A stretch of 64,000 bases of DNA, taken from contig FXYJ02000005.1 of NCBI GenBank assembly GCA_900184925.1, positions 186,001 to 250,000 on the forward strand. The letters are read 5' to 3'. This document shows, piece by piece, positions 26,329-44,754 of this stretch (its first letter is position 1; each line of letters begins with the position of its first letter). The translations under genes and the position numbers were made by a program. This stretch comes from Ruminococcaceae bacterium HV4-5-B5C (GTDB taxonomy: Bacteria; Bacillota; Clostridia; Oscillospirales; Acutalibacteraceae). Below the pieces are notes generated by a model, which saw only the letters and a list, made by a program, of their open reading frames with translations, was not told the DNA's origin and made no database searches.

Positions 26329-28086
26329 ATGCCGCTGCCTGATTCATTCCTGCAGGAGCTGAAGGCCAGAAGTGACCTCGCGGAGATTGCCTCGTCTTAT
26401 GTAAGCCTGAAGCGGAGCGGAAAAAACATGGTGGGGCTTTGTCCGTTTCACAGCGAAAAGTCGCCTTCCTTTAATATTTACCCGGACAACGGTTCGTTTT
26501 ACTGCTTCGGATGCGGCGTCGGCGGAGATGTTATCACGTTTGTGCGCCGTATTGAAAACCTTGACTACATGGAGGCAGTCCGCTTTCTTGCGCAGCGTGC
26601 CGGGCTGACCGTGCCGGAAAACCAAATTGACGACGGCATGGCGAAGGTTCGTACGCGCATCCTTGCGCTGAACCGCGAAACCGCGCGCTTTTATTACTCC
26701 GTGCTGATGTCGGAGCAGGGCACCGCGGGAAAAGAATACTTTGAGCAGCGCCGGCTGCAGCCGGCGACCGTCCGCCACTTCGGGCTCGGGTATTCTCCGC
26801 CGGGACGTTTCAGTCTTGTGGATTTCCTGGAGAAAAAGGGCTTTACGCAGCAGGAGATGATCCTTGCGAATGTGGCGTTCCAGTCGCACAGCGGCAGAGC
26901 CATCGACCGATTCCACGGGCGCGTGATGTTTCCCATTATCGACCTGCGGGGCAATGTGGTCGCCTTCGGCGGAAGAACGCTTGGCGACGACAAGCCGAAA
27001 TACCTCAATACATCCGACACGCCGGTTTTCAATAAGGGAGACATGCTGTTCGCGCTGAATTTTGCCAAGAACGGCAACGAAGAAAAGCTGATTCTCTGCG
27101 AAGGATATATGGATGTCATCTCAATGCATCAGGCGGGCTTTACGAACGCCGTTGCGACGCTCGGGACGGCACTCACCCCGTCGCAGGCGCGGCTGATGTC
27201 GCGTTACGCGAAGGAGGTTGTTGTTTCCTACGATTCGGACGGCCCGGGGCAGAAGGCCGCTGCGCGCGCGATTCCGATGCTGCGAGCGGCGGGGCTGATT
27301 GTCCGTGTGCTGACGATCGCGGGCGGCAAGGACCCCGATGAATACATAAAAACGTACGGTCCGCTGCGTTTCAAGCAGATGCTGGACGCCTGCGGCAACG
27401 ATGTGGAGTACCGCCTGCAAAAGGCAAAGGAAGGCTGCAATCTGCAGTCGGCCGAAGGGCGCGTTGCTTATCTGCGCGGGGCGGTGCAGGTGCTTGCAGC
27501 ACTTGAAAATCGGGTCGAACGCGAGGTTTACGCCGGGAAGGTCGCTGCGGAAACAGGCATTGAGACCGCCACACTGCTCAGTCAGGCGGACGAGGGCAGC
27601 AAAAAGATTGAGAAAAGCCGAAGGAAGCAGGAGTTCCGCGAGATCACCCGGAAAGCTGCGGGGTACCGAGACAGCGTCAACCCCGAAAAGGCGGAACACC
27701 TGCGCGCCGCAGCCGCCGAAGAGGCGCTGATTGCATATCTGATGCGGAATCCGGACGGCGCAGAGCGGATTTTTGCACTCCTGCCGCCCGGAAAATTCAT
27801 TACGGAATTTAACCGCCGTGTATATACGAGAATTATGGGAAGAATGAAAGAGGAAAAGTCTGTCAGTCTGACCGATCTGGCCGAAGAGTTCTCGCCTGAC
27901 GAGATTTCTTACCTGGCTGGGATTCTTGCAAGACACAGCGGTGTTTCCGCCGATTTGCGGGACGCGAAGGAGTATGCAGGTGTGATCCTGCGGGAAGACG
28001 AAAGCCGGAAACTGGGCAGCGCCGCAGAAGCGCAGCCCGGAGATATAGAGGACTATCTTGAAAAACTCAGGCAGCAGAAGAAATAG
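26329..28086 (+). CDS. dnaG: DNA primase
   Basis: This 585-aa primase makes RNA primers for replication. It has an N-terminal CHC2 zinc finger with C38, H41, C59 and C62 ([10 protein letters not shown] and [10 protein letters not shown]), a core RNA-polymerase domain with FHGRVMFPI, and a TOPRIM domain with ILCEGYMDV and [12 protein letters not shown]. The C-terminal helicase-binding region is recognisable but diverged. It lies 11 bp upstream of rpoD, forming the macromolecular synthesis pair. Confidence 0.97.
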   Translation: MPLPDSFLQELKARSDLAEIASSYVSLKRSGKNMVGLCPFHSEKSPSFNIYPDNGSFYCFGCGVGGDVITFVRRIENLDYMEAVRFLAQRAGLTVPENQIDDGMAKVRTRILALNRETARFYYSVLMSEQGTAGKEYFEQRRLQPATVRHFGLGYSPPGRFSLVDFLEKKGFTQQEMILANVAFQSHSGRAIDRFHGRVMFPIIDLRGNVVAFGGRTLGDDKPKYLNTSDTPVFNKGDMLFALNFAKNGNEEKLILCEGYMDVISMHQAGFTNAVATLGTALTPSQARLMSRYAKEVVVSYDSDGPGQKAAARAIPMLRAAGLIVRVLTIAGGKDPDEYIKTYGPLRFKQMLDACGNDVEYRLQKAKEGCNLQSAEGRVAYLRGAVQVLAALENRVEREVYAGKVAAETGIETATLLSQADEGSKKIEKSRRKQEFREITRKAAGYRDSVNPEKAEHLRAAAAEEALIAYLMRNPDGAERIFALLPPGKFITEFNRRVYTRIMGRMKEEKSVSLTDLAEEFSPDEISYLAGILARHSGVSADLRDAKEYAGVILREDESRKLGSAAEAQPGDIEDYLEKLRQQKK

Positions 28087-28097
28087 GAGGACAAAGT

Positions 28098-29192
28098 ATG
28101 CCGGTGCCCGATAAGAAAACGGTAATCAGAGAATTAATTGAACAGGGGAAGAGCAAGGGTCAGCTGACGACGAAGGAAATCCTCGACGCACTCGGCGAAC
28201 TGGATTTTGACCCGGAGCAGATCGAGAAATTCTACGACAATCTTGAGGCGCAGGGCGTTGAAATCATCGAAGATTTCGGCGACGATTCCGCCAGTGACGC
28301 CAACTTTGAAGGTCATACCGAAGAGAGCGAAGATCTCGAAACCGCGCTGAGCACGGAAGGAATCGCCATTGATGACCCGGTCAAGGTTTACCTCAAGGAA
28401 ATCGGACGCGTTCCGCTCCTGAACCCGGAGGAGGAAATTGACCTTGCCGTCCGCATCAAAAACGGCGACGAGGCTGCAAAGAAGCGCCTTTCCGAAGCAA
28501 ACCTTCGCCTCGTGGTCAGCATTGCGAAACGCTACCTTGGCCGCGGGATGCAGTTCCTCGACCTGATTCAGGAAGGAAACCTCGGCCTCATTAAGGCCGT
28601 GGAGAAGTTCGACTACACCAAGGGCTTTAAGTTTTCCACTTACGCAACGTGGTGGATCCGCCAGGCGATTACCCGGGCGATTGCCGATCAGGCCCGGACG
28701 ATCCGCATTCCGGTGCATATGGTTGAGACGATCAACAAAGTGAAGAAGGTTTCGAGCCAGCTTCTGCACACAAACGGGCATGAACCGACGGCGGAGGAGA
28801 TCGCTTCGGAGCTGGACATGCCGGTTGATAAGGTGCGTGAGATCATGCGTGTCGCGCAGGAGCCGGTCTCTCTTGAGACGCCGATCGGCGAGGAAGAGGA
28901 CAGTCATCTCGGCGACTTCATTCCGGACGACGACGCTCCCGCACCGCAGGACGCCGCCTCGCATACCCTCTTGAAGGAGCAGCTTGCCGATGTGCTCGAC
29001 ACGCTCACTCCACGCGAGGAGAAAGTGCTGCGCCTGCGTTTCGGCCTTGAAGACGGGCGTTCTCGCACGCTCGAGGAAGTCGGCAAGGAGTTCAACGTTA
29101 CCCGCGAACGCATCCGGCAGATTGAAGCGAAGGCTCTGCGCAAGCTGCGCCACCCGAGCCGCAGCAAGAAACTGAAAGATTTTCTGGATTGA
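28098..29192 (+). CDS. rpoD: Primary sigma factor (sigma-70/SigA)
   Basis: This 364-aa housekeeping sigma factor has region 1.1 (residues about 1-75), region 1.2 ([17 protein letters not shown]), region 2 with [19 protein letters not shown] and [14 protein letters not shown], region 3, and the region 4.2 helix-turn-helix [19 protein letters not shown]. The -35/-10 promoters found in this window fit its expected specificity. A ribosome binding site GGAGGACAAAGT precedes ATG 28098. Confidence 0.98.
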   Translation: MPVPDKKTVIRELIEQGKSKGQLTTKEILDALGELDFDPEQIEKFYDNLEAQGVEIIEDFGDDSASDANFEGHTEESEDLETALSTEGIAIDDPVKVYLKEIGRVPLLNPEEEIDLAVRIKNGDEAAKKRLSEANLRLVVSIAKRYLGRGMQFLDLIQEGNLGLIKAVEKFDYTKGFKFSTYATWWIRQAITRAIADQARTIRIPVHMVETINKVKKVSSQLLHTNGHEPTAEEIASELDMPVDKVREIMRVAQEPVSLETPIGEEEDSHLGDFIPDDDAPAPQDAASHTLLKEQLADVLDTLTPREEKVLRLRFGLEDGRSRTLEEVGKEFNVTRERIRQIEAKALRKLRHPSRSKKLKDFLD

Positions 29193-29207
29193 GGAGGCGG
29201 CGCTCCC

Positions 29208-29624
29208 ATGGTCATGACGCTTGAAGCCGATTACGCCGTCCGCATCGTGGATGCGCTTTCACAGTCCGAACACAGGGTGGACGCGCACACGCTGTCCGAA
29301 CGGACGCTGGTTCCGCTGCGATTTGCGCTGAAGATTCTGCGCAAGCTTGTCGCGGGTGGGATTATCATATCCTACAAGGGTGCGCACGGCGGGTATGCGC
29401 TCGCACGGAGCGCGGACCAAATCACGCTGCGGCAGGTAATTGAGGCGGTGGAGGGACCCTACATGCTCAACCGCTGCCAGCAGACCGAGTACGGCTGCAC
29501 CCATACGGCTGGGTGCCGTTTTCACGGCATCTACGACGAAATTTCTCAGCTTGTTCGGCAGAAGCTGGATTCTTATACATTCGCCCCGTTCCCGCAGGAT
29601 CCGTCCTGCGGGAAAAAGGGCTGA
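29208..29624 (+). CDS. Rrf2 family transcriptional regulator
   Basis: This 138-aa winged-helix regulator has MTLEADYAVRIVDAL, LRKLVAGGIIISYKGAHGGYALAR (wing with GGY) and a cysteine group C-x6-C-x5-C (RCQQTEYGCTHTAGC), which suggests an iron-sulfur or redox sensor as in IscR and NsrR. It follows rpoD by 15 bp and is probably in the same operon. An in-frame ATG at 29214 could also be used. A terminator follows. Confidence 0.88.
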   Translation: MVMTLEADYAVRIVDALSQSEHRVDAHTLSERTLVPLRFALKILRKLVAGGIIISYKGAHGGYALARSADQITLRQVIEAVEGPYMLNRCQQTEYGCTHTAGCRFHGIYDEISQLVRQKLDSYTFAPFPQDPSCGKKG

Positions 29625-29632
29625 ACAGCGCG

Positions 29633-29666
29633 AAAAGCGCCGAAGGATTAACCTTCGGCGCTTTTT
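29633..29666 (+). terminator. Terminator after the rpoD-Rrf2 operon
   Basis: A 10-bp perfect stem GCGCCGAAGG/CCTTCGGCGC, flanked by AAAA on the left and TTTTT on the right, has a 5-nt loop. Confidence 0.93.
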
Positions 29667-29720
29667 GGTACGGATGTAAAAAAAATATGTTCCGAAAAAC
29701 AATCAAAAAAGAAAAAAAGC

Positions 29721-29749
29721 TTGACACGCACAGGATTTTGTAATAAACT
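29721..29749 (+). promoter_or_regulatory. Promoter of rpoBC
   Basis: The -35 is a perfect TTGACA (29721-29726), the spacer 17 bp and the -10 TAAACT (29744-29749). A leader of about 160 nt precedes the rpoB start; no ribosomal protein L10/L12 gene lies between. Confidence 0.8.
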
Positions 29750-29915
29750 AATATACTGCATCATCATGGAATTCTGTACGCATTTCGAGCTTGTTTTATC
29801 ATAGCACAGGAATTTCAAAAAGGCAAGCAATTCTTATAAAAGTATGGTGCATGCAGCCTTTAGAGCCTGATTTATGCCGCGGAATGTCAAATTTATGAAT
29901 GGAGTGATTGAGCCG

Positions 29916-33671
<3,756 letters not shown>

Positions 33672-33688
33672 CAGGAAGGGGCCAGGGC

Positions 33689-37231
<3,543 letters not shown>

Positions 37232-37253
37232 TGTTATACTAACAAATTGTGAT

Positions 37254-37320
37254 GGTCTGTTCTCCCGCGGAGGCGGAAGAACAGACCCCAATATGCTGTT
37301 TCGCGGCCGTTCCGGCCGCT
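37254..37320 (+). promoter_or_regulatory. Two leader hairpins upstream of rpsL
   Basis: Hairpin 1 has the 10-bp arms GGTCTGTTCT (37254-37263) and AGAACAGACC (37278-37287). Hairpin 2 has GCGGCC/GGCCGC around 37303-37320. Neither has a T-run, so a regulatory leader is more likely than termination. Confidence 0.5.
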
Positions 37321-37351
37321 GAACATAAAATTTTTGGTCAGGAGGTGTATC

Positions 37352-37786
37352 ATGCCTACTTTTAATCAGCTCGTCAGCTCGGGAAGAGAAGTTGCCGTCC
37401 GCAAGGCGAAAGCTCCTGCACTTCTGAAAGGCTGGAACTCCAAAAAGAGACTTCCGATCGATCAGGATTCTCCGCAGAAGCGCGGCGTTTGCACAGTCGT
37501 TAAGACCGCAACCCCGAAAAAGCCGAACTCCGCCCTGAGGAAAATCGCCAGAGTCAGGCTCTCCAACGGGATCGAAGTCAGCGCCTATATTCCGGGCGTC
37601 GGCCACAATCTTCAGGAGCACAGCGTCGTGATGATCCGCGGCGGACGTGTCAAGGATCTGCCTGGTGTGCGTTATCACATCATCCGCGGAACGCTCGACA
37701 CGCAGGGTGTTGCAGGAAGAATGCAGGCCCGTTCCAAATACGGTGCCAAGAGGCCGAAGGCCGGTGCCGCAAAGGCTGCCAAATAA
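37352..37786 (+). CDS. rpsL: 30S ribosomal protein S12
   Basis: This 144-aa decoding-centre protein has [26 protein letters not shown] and [14 protein letters not shown]. Between the N-terminal APAL and SPQKRG it has the extra segment [14 protein letters not shown] typical of many Firmicutes. K43/K88-equivalent lysines appear intact, so no streptomycin resistance change is evident. Start ATG 37352 has AGGAGG upstream. It is first in the str operon. Confidence 0.98.
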   Translation: MPTFNQLVSSGREVAVRKAKAPALLKGWNSKKRLPIDQDSPQKRGVCTVVKTATPKKPNSALRKIARVRLSNGIEVSAYIPGVGHNLQEHSVVMIRGGRVKDLPGVRYHIIRGTLDTQGVAGRMQARSKYGAKRPKAGAAKAAK

Positions 37787-37953
37787 TTTTGGCGGTCGTT
37801 TATTGACAGAAACCTTACGGCTGCATAGTTGTGCATGTTGAAAAAAACAGGATGCAGCGGCGTTGATTATAAATTGAACGCCTCTGTATTGGCCACGGGA
37901 GTTTGTCGCTTTCGAGTACCGATGATATCATTTCTGTGAAGGAGGGAAGTAAA

Positions 37954-38424
37954 GTGCCAAGAAGAGGTTCAACCGCGAAACGCGATGTTTTGCCGGATCC
38001 ACTTTATCATTCCAAAATAGTAACGCGTCTGATCAACAACGTGATGTACGATGGCAAGAAGGGCGTAGCCCAGAAAATCGTTTACGGCGCATTCGACATT
38101 ATCAGAGACAAGACGGGGAAAGAGCCGCTCGAAGTTTTTGAGCAGGCAATGGAAAACGTCATGCCGTCTCTGGAGGTAAAGGCCCGCCGTGTCGGCGGCG
38201 CAACTTACCAGGTCCCGATGGAGGTCCGCCCTGAGAGGCGGCAGACTCTGGGACTGCGCTGGATGGCCGGTTATTCTCGTCAGAGATCGGAAAAAACAAT
38301 GAAGGAACGGCTTGCCGGCGAAATTCTCGATGCTGTGAATGGTGCAGGCGGTGCCGCCAAGAAGCGCGATGAAACGCACAAAATGGCGGAAGCGAACAGA
38401 GCGTTCGCTCACTATCGCTGGTAA
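37954..38424 (+). CDS. rpsG: 30S ribosomal protein S7
   Basis: This 156-aa protein has [20 protein letters not shown] at its start, [13 protein letters not shown] and [13 protein letters not shown] at its end. GTG 37954 follows AAGGAGGG; the longer frame from 37903 is not supported. The 167-bp gap after rpsL contains a TTGACA at about 37804 that may give an internal promoter. Confidence 0.97.
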   Translation: MPRRGSTAKRDVLPDPLYHSKIVTRLINNVMYDGKKGVAQKIVYGAFDIIRDKTGKEPLEVFEQAMENVMPSLEVKARRVGGATYQVPMEVRPERRQTLGLRWMAGYSRQRSEKTMKERLAGEILDAVNGAGGAAKKRDETHKMAEANRAFAHYRW

Positions 38425-38462
38425 TTGCGGTTCTGCACGTTTTCAGTATGTAGGAGGGAATT

Positions 38463-40544
38463 ATGCCTAGGCAAGTACCACTGAATTTAGTCCGTAACAT
38501 CGGTATTACGGCGCATATCGATGCAGGCAAGACAACAACGACGGAACGTATTCTTTATTATACGGGCATCAACCATAAGATCGGCGAAGTTCATGATGGC
38601 GCTGCCACCATGGACTGGATGGTTCAGGAGCAGGAGCGCGGCATCACGATTACGTCCGCTGCGACGACATGCTTCTGGAAGGGCCACCGAATCAACATCA
38701 TCGATACCCCGGGCCACGTCGACTTCACAGTCGAGGTTGAACGTTCCCTTCGCGTGCTGGATGGTTCCGTTACCGTATTCTGCGCCAAGGGCGGCGTTGA
38801 GCCGCAGTCCGAGACCGTGTGGCGTCAGGCCCAGCAATTCGGCGTGCCGCGCATGGCTTACGTCAACAAGATGGACATTATGGGAGCAGATTTCTTCCGT
38901 TGTGTCCAGATGATGAGGGACCGCCTTAAGGCCAATGCTGTTGCAATTCAGCTTCCGATCGGCAGTGAAGATACCTTCAAGGGGATTATCGATCTCGTCG
39001 AAATGAAAGCCGATATCTATTATGATGAAATGGGCAAGGACATGAAGGTCGAGGAAATCCCGGCCGACATGAAGGAACTTGCCGACGAATATCATGCCAA
39101 ACTCCTCGAGGCTGTTGCCGAGCAGGACGACGCACTGATGGAAAAATACCTGGAAGGCGAAGAGCTGACGAAAGAAGAAATTCTCGTCGCGATCCGCAAG
39201 GCCACGATTGCCAACAAGATGGTCCCTGTTACCTGCGGTTCTTCCTATAAGAACAAGGGCGTACAGAAGCTTCTCGACGCGATTGTCGCTTTCATGCCTG
39301 CGCCGACGGATGTTGCTGATATCCGCGGCACCAATCCGGAGACGGGCGAAGAGGAAGACTGCCATTCATCGGACGATGAGCCCTTTGCAGCGCTGGCTTT
39401 CAAAATCGCTACCGACCCGTTCGTCGGCAAACTTGCTTTCTTCCGCGTTTATTCCGGTAAGCTCGACGCCGGCTCCACGGTTTACAACTCCGTGAAGGAC
39501 TGCAACGAGCGCATGGGGCGCATCCTTCAGATGCACGCCAACCACAGGCAGGATCTTGAGACCGTATACGCCGGCGACATTGCCGCCGCCGTCGGCCTGA
39601 AGAACACCGGCACCGGCGACACGCTCTGCGACCCGAAGCGTCCGATTGTGCTTGAGTCCATGGAATACCCGGACCCGGTCATCCGCGTTGCTATCGAGCC
39701 GAAGACCAAGGCCGGCCAGGAAAAGATGGGTATTGCCCTGTCGAAGCTTGCTGAAGAGGATCCGACGTTCAAGGCTTATACCGATGAGGAAACAGGCCAG
39801 ACGATCATTGCCGGCATGGGTGAACTTCACCTGGAGATCATCGTCGACCGTCTTCTGCGCGAGTTCCATGTCGAGGCAAACGTCGGCAAGCCGCAGGTCG
39901 CCTATAAGGAGACCATCCGCGGAAACGCCGATGTCGAAAACAAGTACGCGAGACAGTCCGGTGGCCACGGCCAGTACGGCCACGTTAAGATCCGTGTTGA
40001 GCCGAACCCGGGCAAGGGCTATGAGTTTGTCAACGCGATTACGGGCGGTGCCATTCCGAAGGAATTCATCCCCGCTGTCGACGCTGGTATTCAGGGAGCC
40101 ATGATGGCCGGCGTGCTTGCCGGTTACCCGGTTGTCGATACCAAGGTTACGCTTTACGATGGGTCGTTCCACGAAGTCGACTCCTCGGAACTCGCGTTCA
40201 AAATTGCGGGTTCCATGGCATTCAAGGACGCGATGTCGAAGGCGAAGCCGGTTATCCTCGAGCCGATCATGAAGGTCAATGTCACTGTGCCGGAAGAGTA
40301 TATGGGCGACGTAATGGGCGACCTGAACTCCCGCCGCGGCATGATCGAAGGCATGGATGCGATCCCCGGAGCACAGCAGATCCGTGCGCATGTTCCGCTT
40401 TCCGAGATGTTCGGCTACGCGACCGACCTGCGTTCCAAGACACAGGGCCGCGGCCAGTATGTCATGGAGCCAGGCGAATACACCGAGGTTCCGAAGAGCA
40501 TCTCCGAGAAGATCATTACGACCCGCTCGAAAAAGTCGGAGTAA
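38463..40544 (+). CDS. fusA: Elongation factor G
   Basis: This 693-aa translocase GTPase has the G1 motif [13 protein letters not shown]3 DTPGHVD, G4 NKMD and the domain IV/V regions ([18 protein letters not shown]). It follows rpsG with GGAGGGAATT before the ATG. Confidence 0.98.
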   Translation: MPRQVPLNLVRNIGITAHIDAGKTTTTERILYYTGINHKIGEVHDGAATMDWMVQEQERGITITSAATTCFWKGHRINIIDTPGHVDFTVEVERSLRVLDGSVTVFCAKGGVEPQSETVWRQAQQFGVPRMAYVNKMDIMGADFFRCVQMMRDRLKANAVAIQLPIGSEDTFKGIIDLVEMKADIYYDEMGKDMKVEEIPADMKELADEYHAKLLEAVAEQDDALMEKYLEGEELTKEEILVAIRKATIANKMVPVTCGSSYKNKGVQKLLDAIVAFMPAPTDVADIRGTNPETGEEEDCHSSDDEPFAALAFKIATDPFVGKLAFFRVYSGKLDAGSTVYNSVKDCNERMGRILQMHANHRQDLETVYAGDIAAAVGLKNTGTGDTLCDPKRPIVLESMEYPDPVIRVAIEPKTKAGQEKMGIALSKLAEEDPTFKAYTDEETGQTIIAGMGELHLEIIVDRLLREFHVEANVGKPQVAYKETIRGNADVENKYARQSGGHGQYGHVKIRVEPNPGKGYEFVNAITGGAIPKEFIPAVDAGIQGAMMAGVLAGYPVVDTKVTLYDGSFHEVDSSELAFKIAGSMAFKDAMSKAKPVILEPIMKVNVTVPEEYMGDVMGDLNSRRGMIEGMDAIPGAQQIRAHVPLSEMFGYATDLRSKTQGRGQYVMEPGEYTEVPKSISEKIITTRSKKSE

Positions 40545-40642
40545 GCGCAAAATCCGCTTGATTTTTGATGCCTTTATTGTTAGAATATGAGCATTAAGTG
40601 AATTGAACAATTATTACCGGATAATAAAAAGGAGGATCCCCA

Positions 40643-41845
40643 ATGGCAAAAGCAAAATTTGACAGGTCGAAACCCCATGTAAACATCGGGACCATCGGCC
40701 ACGTCGACCACGGCAAAACCACGCTGACCGCTGCAATCACCAAAGTTCTGAACTTCAAGGGCGAGGCCGACTTTGTCGATTATGCGAATATCGATAAAGC
40801 GCCGGAAGAAAGAGCGCGCGGAATCACGATCAACACGGCTCACGTTGAGTATCAGACCGAAGCTCGTCACTATGCCCACGTTGACTGCCCGGGCCATGCC
40901 GACTATATCAAGAACATGATCACCGGTGCTGCTCAGATGGACGGCGCGATTCTCGTCGTTTCCGCTGCCGACGGCCCGATGCCGCAGACCAGAGAGCACA
41001 TCCTGCTCGCTCGTCAGGTCGGCGTGCCTTATATTGTTGTTTTCATGAACAAGACGGATCAGGTCGATGACCCCGAACTGATCGATCTCGTTGAAATGGA
41101 AATCCGTGACCTTCTGAACGAATACAGCTTCCCGGGCGACGATACCCCGATCATCAAGGGTTCCGCTCTGAAAGCTCTTGAGTCCGACTCCAAGGATCCG
41201 GAAGCTCCTGAGTACAAATGCATTTGGGAACTGATGGATGCTGTCGACAAGTTCATTCCGACTCCGGAACGCAAGGCTGACCTGCCGTTCCTGATGCCTG
41301 TTGAGGATGTCATGACCATCAGCGGCCGCGGCACCGTCGCAACCGGCAGAGTGGAGCGTGGCATGGCGAAAGTCGGCGAAGAAGTCGAGATCGTCGGTCT
41401 TTCCCCGGAAAAGAAGAAGTCCGTTATCACGGGCCTCGAAATGTTCCGCAAGACCCTTGATTTTGCAGAAGCCGGCGACAACATCGGCGTCCTGCTCCGC
41501 GGTGTTCAGAGAGAAGAAATTGAACGCGGCCAGGTTCTCGCGAAGCCCGGTTCCGTGCATCCGCACACCAAGTTTGAGGGCAAGGTCTACATCCTGAATA
41601 AGGATGAAGGCGGACGTCATACTCCGTTCTTCAATAACTATCGCCCGCAGTTCTACTTCCGTACAACGGACGTTACCGGTATCATCAACCTGCCGGAAGG
41701 CACCGAGATGTGCATGCCTGGCGATAACGTTGAAATGAATGTTGAACTGATTACCCCGGTTGCCATGGAGGAAGGCCTCCGCTTCGCTATCCGTGAAGGC
41801 GGCCATACGGTCGGTTCCGGCGTTGTAACGAAGATTTTCGAATAA
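40643..41845 (+). CDS. tuf: Elongation factor Tu
   Basis: This 400-aa aminoacyl-tRNA carrier has G1 GHVDHGKTT, effector [13 protein letters not shown]3 DCPGHADY and G4 NKTD, where Cys-type NKCD is usual in many bacteria. RBS AAGGAGGATC. It ends the str operon with a terminator downstream. Confidence 0.98.
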   Translation: MAKAKFDRSKPHVNIGTIGHVDHGKTTLTAAITKVLNFKGEADFVDYANIDKAPEERARGITINTAHVEYQTEARHYAHVDCPGHADYIKNMITGAAQMDGAILVVSAADGPMPQTREHILLARQVGVPYIVVFMNKTDQVDDPELIDLVEMEIRDLLNEYSFPGDDTPIIKGSALKALESDSKDPEAPEYKCIWELMDAVDKFIPTPERKADLPFLMPVEDVMTISGRGTVATGRVERGMAKVGEEVEIVGLSPEKKKSVITGLEMFRKTLDFAEAGDNIGVLLRGVQREEIERGQVLAKPGSVHPHTKFEGKVYILNKDEGGRHTPFFNNYRPQFYFRTTDVTGIINLPEGTEMCMPGDNVEMNVELITPVAMEEGLRFAIREGGHTVGSGVVTKIFE

Positions 41846-41896
41846 TTTCCTGACGGCAGCCGCTGCGGCTTTAACGTCGCAGCGCTGCTGGATCGG

Positions 41897-41935
41897 ATAT
41901 CCGAAGCTGCTTCTGGCGGCTTCGGATATTTTTAT
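41897..41935 (+). terminator. Terminator of the str operon
   Basis: The stem ATATCCGAAGC (41897-41907)/GCTTCGGATAT (41919-41929) is followed by TTTTTATAA. A second GC-rich hairpin lies just upstream (about 41865-41890). Confidence 0.85.
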
Positions 41936-42029
41936 AATGTGTGCCCGGGATTCGGCCATCGGTCGGCCTGCAGAGAACGGAAGAATAATTCCATTTTTAT
42001 AAATAAAGTCTCTATTTTCGGGAATAAAC

Positions 42030-42058
42030 TTGACAGGGACGAAGAAAATCGATATAAT
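42030..42058 (+). promoter_or_regulatory. Strong promoter of rpsU
   Basis: TTGACA (42030-42035), a 17-bp spacer and TATAAT (42053-42058): both hexamers match consensus exactly. Confidence 0.92.
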
Positions 42059-42119
42059 TAACTAATGTAGCATGATTTGCTAACAACCCCTGCCTTTCGG
42101 CGGATGGGAGGGAAGATAA

Positions 42120-42296
42120 ATGGCTGAGATTAGAGTAAAGGATAACGAATCTCTGGACAGCGCGCTGCGGCGTTTCAAGAAGCAGTGTGCAAGGTCCGGC
42201 GTGATCGCTGAAGTCCGCAAAAGGGAAGCCTATGAAAAGCCTTCTGTAAGACGGAAGAAAAAATCCGAGGCGGCTCGCAAACGCAAGTTTAAGTAA
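42120..42296 (+). CDS. rpsU: 30S ribosomal protein S21
   Basis: This 58-aa basic protein starts [20 protein letters not shown] and ends in a lysine/arginine-rich tail ([15 protein letters not shown]), the S21 pattern. GGGAGGGAAG precedes the ATG. It has its own consensus promoter and a terminator. Confidence 0.95.
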   Translation: MAEIRVKDNESLDSALRRFKKQCARSGVIAEVRKREAYEKPSVRRKKKSEAARKRKFK

Positions 42297-42317
42297 GCTG
42301 CTTCAAGGCCGGTAAGC

Positions 42318-42346
42318 AAAAAAAGCGGGCATAGGCCCGCTTTTTT
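42318..42346 (+). terminator. Terminator of rpsU
   Basis: The stem AAAAAAGCGGGC/GCCCGCTTTTTT with an ATAG loop. Confidence 0.93.
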
Positions 42347-42381
42347 GGGTTCATGTCACAGTTATTCTTGGAGGTGCATGG

Positions 42382-42900
42382 TTGCCGATTCTGATTCCTT
42401 CGGCCTGCGTAGCCCGTGTGACGGATATTACGCCGTCTTTGCTCAGAGGACTGGGGGCCGAGGCTGTTTTGCTGGACGTTGATAACACTCTGGCGCCGGA
42501 TGGTTCGCAGAAACCTTTTCCGGGAACGGTCGAGTGGACGAAGAAAATCGGCGTAGCCGGGTTCAAACTGATGATTCTGTCCAATAATATCAGTGAACGC
42601 GTGGCTCCTTTTGCCGCACAGTATGGGCTTCCGTTCTGTGCCATGGCGATGAAACCGCTGCCCCCGGGTTACATTCTGGCGGCAGGAAAAATGCAGGTGC
42701 CAAGAAAAAGAACGATTGTTGTCGGCGACCAGATCTTCACGGATGTTCTGGGCGCGAGCCTTGCGGGCATGAAATCGATTCTGGTTGAGCCGGAAACGGA
42801 GGAGGATTCTCTTTCGTTTCGGATACGGCGCCGACTGGAACGACCGATCCGCCGGAAACTGAGCCGGCGGGCGGCATCGGCAAAGGATGAAGAAAAATGA
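42382..42900 (+). CDS. YqeG-family HAD phosphatase
   Basis: This 172-aa protein of the HAD-IIIA type has the nucleophile motif VLLDVDNTLAPDG (DxDxT), motif II ILSNN and the later VVGDQIFTDVLGA. YqeG-like proteins dephosphorylate small substrates such as phosphatidylglycerophosphate in some lineages. The start is TTG 42382 after GGAGG. It overlaps aroQ by 4 bp (ATGA). Confidence 0.88.
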   Translation: MPILIPSACVARVTDITPSLLRGLGAEAVLLDVDNTLAPDGSQKPFPGTVEWTKKIGVAGFKLMILSNNISERVAPFAAQYGLPFCAMAMKPLPPGYILAAGKMQVPRKRTIVVGDQIFTDVLGASLAGMKSILVEPETEEDSLSFRIRRRLERPIRRKLSRRAASAKDEEK

Positions 42901-43334
42901 GCGTAAAAAAGGTTCTCATTTTACTCGGGCCGAACCTGAATATGGTCGGTATTCGGGAAAAAGGGGTCTATGGAGACGAGTCGGCGGAAAGCATCAGCCT
43001 GCAGGTGGAAGAATTTGCAAAGAACCTGGGGTATGAATGCGACATCTACCAGTCGAACCATGAGGGCGACCTGATTGACCGCATCCATGAGGCGCGCGGC
43101 CATTATAACGGCGTGATTATCAACGCAGGAGCGCTGACGCATTACAGTTATGCGCTGCGCGACGCAATTGCGGCCGTCTGCATCCCTTTTGTCGAGGTGC
43201 ACATGAGCAACATTTATGCCCGGGAGGAATTCCGGCATAAAAGCGTAATTGCCCCCGTCTGTGTCGGGCAGATATCCGGATTCGGGAAAAACGGTTATTT
43301 TCTCGCTCTTTCCGCGCTCGGGAATCTGGTCTGA
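42897..43334 (+). CDS. aroQ: 3-dehydroquinate dehydratase, type II
   Basis: This 145-aa shikimate pathway enzyme has LLGPNLNMVGIRE, a Tyr in GVYGDE, QSNHEGDLIDRI, NAGALTHYSYALRDAI and FVEVHMSNIYAREEFRHKS, which hold the type II catalytic Tyr, His and Arg. It is translationally coupled to the YqeG-like gene. A weak hairpin (GAAGCAGCC/GGCTGCTTC) follows. Confidence 0.95.
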   Translation: MSVKKVLILLGPNLNMVGIREKGVYGDESAESISLQVEEFAKNLGYECDIYQSNHEGDLIDRIHEARGHYNGVIINAGALTHYSYALRDAIAAVCIPFVEVHMSNIYAREEFRHKSVIAPVCVGQISGFGKNGYFLALSALGNLV

Positions 43335-43382
43335 GAGGAAGCAGCCTTGTGGGGCTGCTTCGGGATTATTGCGAAATATCCC

Positions 43383-43411
43383 TTGAAAATCCGGGGAAAA
43401 TATTATACACT
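43383..43411 (+). promoter_or_regulatory. Promoter of efp
   Basis: TTGAAA (43383-43388), a 17-bp spacer and TACACT (43406-43411), 51 bp before the start codon. Confidence 0.7.
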
Positions 43412-43461
43412 AAAAGTATAAGAGACAAGTGTGGAATTAAGATTAACGGAGGCTTGGACCA

Positions 43462-44019
43462 ATGATATCAGCAGGAGATTTCCGGAACGGTGCGACGTTC
43501 GAGATGGACGGAAACGTGTTTTCCATCATTGAATTTCAGCACGTAAAACCGGGCAAAGGTGCGGCATTTGTCCGCACGAAGATCAGGAATGTCATTTCCG
43601 GCGCCGTCACGGAACGTACGTTCAACCCGAACGACAAGTTCCCGACCGCCTTTATTGAGCGCAAGGATATGCAGTACCTTTACAACGACGGGGATCTTTA
43701 TTATTTTATGGATCCTGATTCGTTTGAGCAGATCCCGATCAGCAAAGGCGTTCTCGGCGACAATTTCAAGTTCGTGAAAGAGAATATGGACTGCAAGATC
43801 CTCTCCTTCAAGGGCAATGTTTTCGGAGTTGAGCCTCCGAACTTTGTTGAACTCGACATCATAAAGACTGACCCGGGCTTTAAGGGTGACACCGCCACAA
43901 ATGCAACAAAACCGGCCACCGTTGAAACGGGCGCAGAGATCAAGGTTCCGCTCTTCATCAACGAGGGCGAGAAAATCCGTATTGACACCCGCACAGGTGA
44001 ATATATGGAGCGCGCTTAA
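43462..44019 (+). CDS. efp: Elongation factor P
   Basis: This 185-aa three-domain factor relieves stalling at polyproline stretches. It starts [15 protein letters not shown], has the tip loop [10 protein letters not shown] with the conserved Lys, and ends [23 protein letters not shown] has GGAGG upstream. Confidence 0.97.
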   Translation: MISAGDFRNGATFEMDGNVFSIIEFQHVKPGKGAAFVRTKIRNVISGAVTERTFNPNDKFPTAFIERKDMQYLYNDGDLYYFMDPDSFEQIPISKGVLGDNFKFVKENMDCKILSFKGNVFGVEPPNFVELDIIKTDPGFKGDTATNATKPATVETGAEIKVPLFINEGEKIRIDTRTGEYMERA

Positions 44020-44067
44020 CTGATACTACCAGAAGACGGAAATTCAAAAAATAAGGAGGGCATACTC

Positions 44068-44520
44068 ATGAAAAACACGGAACGGGTATCATATATCCGG
44101 GGGCTTGCGGAGGGACTGGAGCTTGACGCCGACAAAAAAGAAGTCAAAGTCCTGAACGCGATTATTGACCTTCTTGACGACATTGCCTTTTCCATGTCTG
44201 AGATGGAGGGAAGCCTCAACGATATGGCCGACCAGGTCGATGCAATTGACGAAGACCTCGGTTCCCTGGAAGACGACTTCTATGACGAAGACGAAGAAGA
44301 CGGGGATGAAGATTCCGACGATGAGGAAGATTCCGGCTGCTATTATGAAGTAACCTGCCCGAATTGCAACGAAACAGTATGCCTTTCGGAAGACCTTGTT
44401 GAGAAAGGGCAGATGGAATGCCCCAACTGCGGCGAAATGCTTGAGTTTGACCTTGATGAGGCTGAGGAAGATGACTGCTGTGACCCGGAATGCAACTGCC
44501 ATCATGCTCCCGAAAAATAA
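44068..44520 (+). CDS. CD1247-type conserved clostridial zinc-ribbon protein
   Basis: This 150-aa protein has an N-terminal helical part (RVSYIRGLAEGLELDADKKE...LLDDIAFSM), a very acidic linker with long D/E runs, and a C-terminal zinc ribbon with CPNCNE and CPNCGE pairs, followed by a Cys-rich tail (CCDPECNC). The N-terminal region matches what is named the CD1247 domain in Clostridia. Function unknown. It has a ribosome binding site AAGGAGGG and follows efp by 48 bp. It is the last chromosomal gene before the prophage. Confidence 0.8.
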   Translation: MKNTERVSYIRGLAEGLELDADKKEVKVLNAIIDLLDDIAFSMSEMEGSLNDMADQVDAIDEDLGSLEDDFYDEDEEDGDEDSDDEEDSGCYYEVTCPNCNETVCLSEDLVEKGQMECPNCGEMLEFDLDEAEEDDCCDPECNCHHAPEK

Positions 44521-44541
44521 CCCTGTTCAATTTCAGAACGG

Positions 44542-44579
44542 AGCAGAAGGCCGTCCGCAAACGCGGACGGCCTTCTGCT
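44542..44579 (+). terminator. Strong hairpin after the CD1247-type gene
   Basis: A 17-bp perfect stem (arms 44542-44558 and 44563-44579, starting AGCAGAAGGCCGTCC) with an AAAC loop; the T-run is weak. Confidence 0.75.
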
Positions 44580-44754
44580 GTGCGGGGGTAGCCGGGCCAA
44601 AGCTATGGCTCGAGACTGTATTTTCCGGTAACTGTAAAGTCCTTTTTCAGTGCCGGTGTCACAAAAACGTGCCTCGCACTGTCTACGAAAATCGCCTGCG
44701 CTGTTGCTTTGCGAATAAAATACAAAAAATTTGCACACAAAATACAAAAAATGC

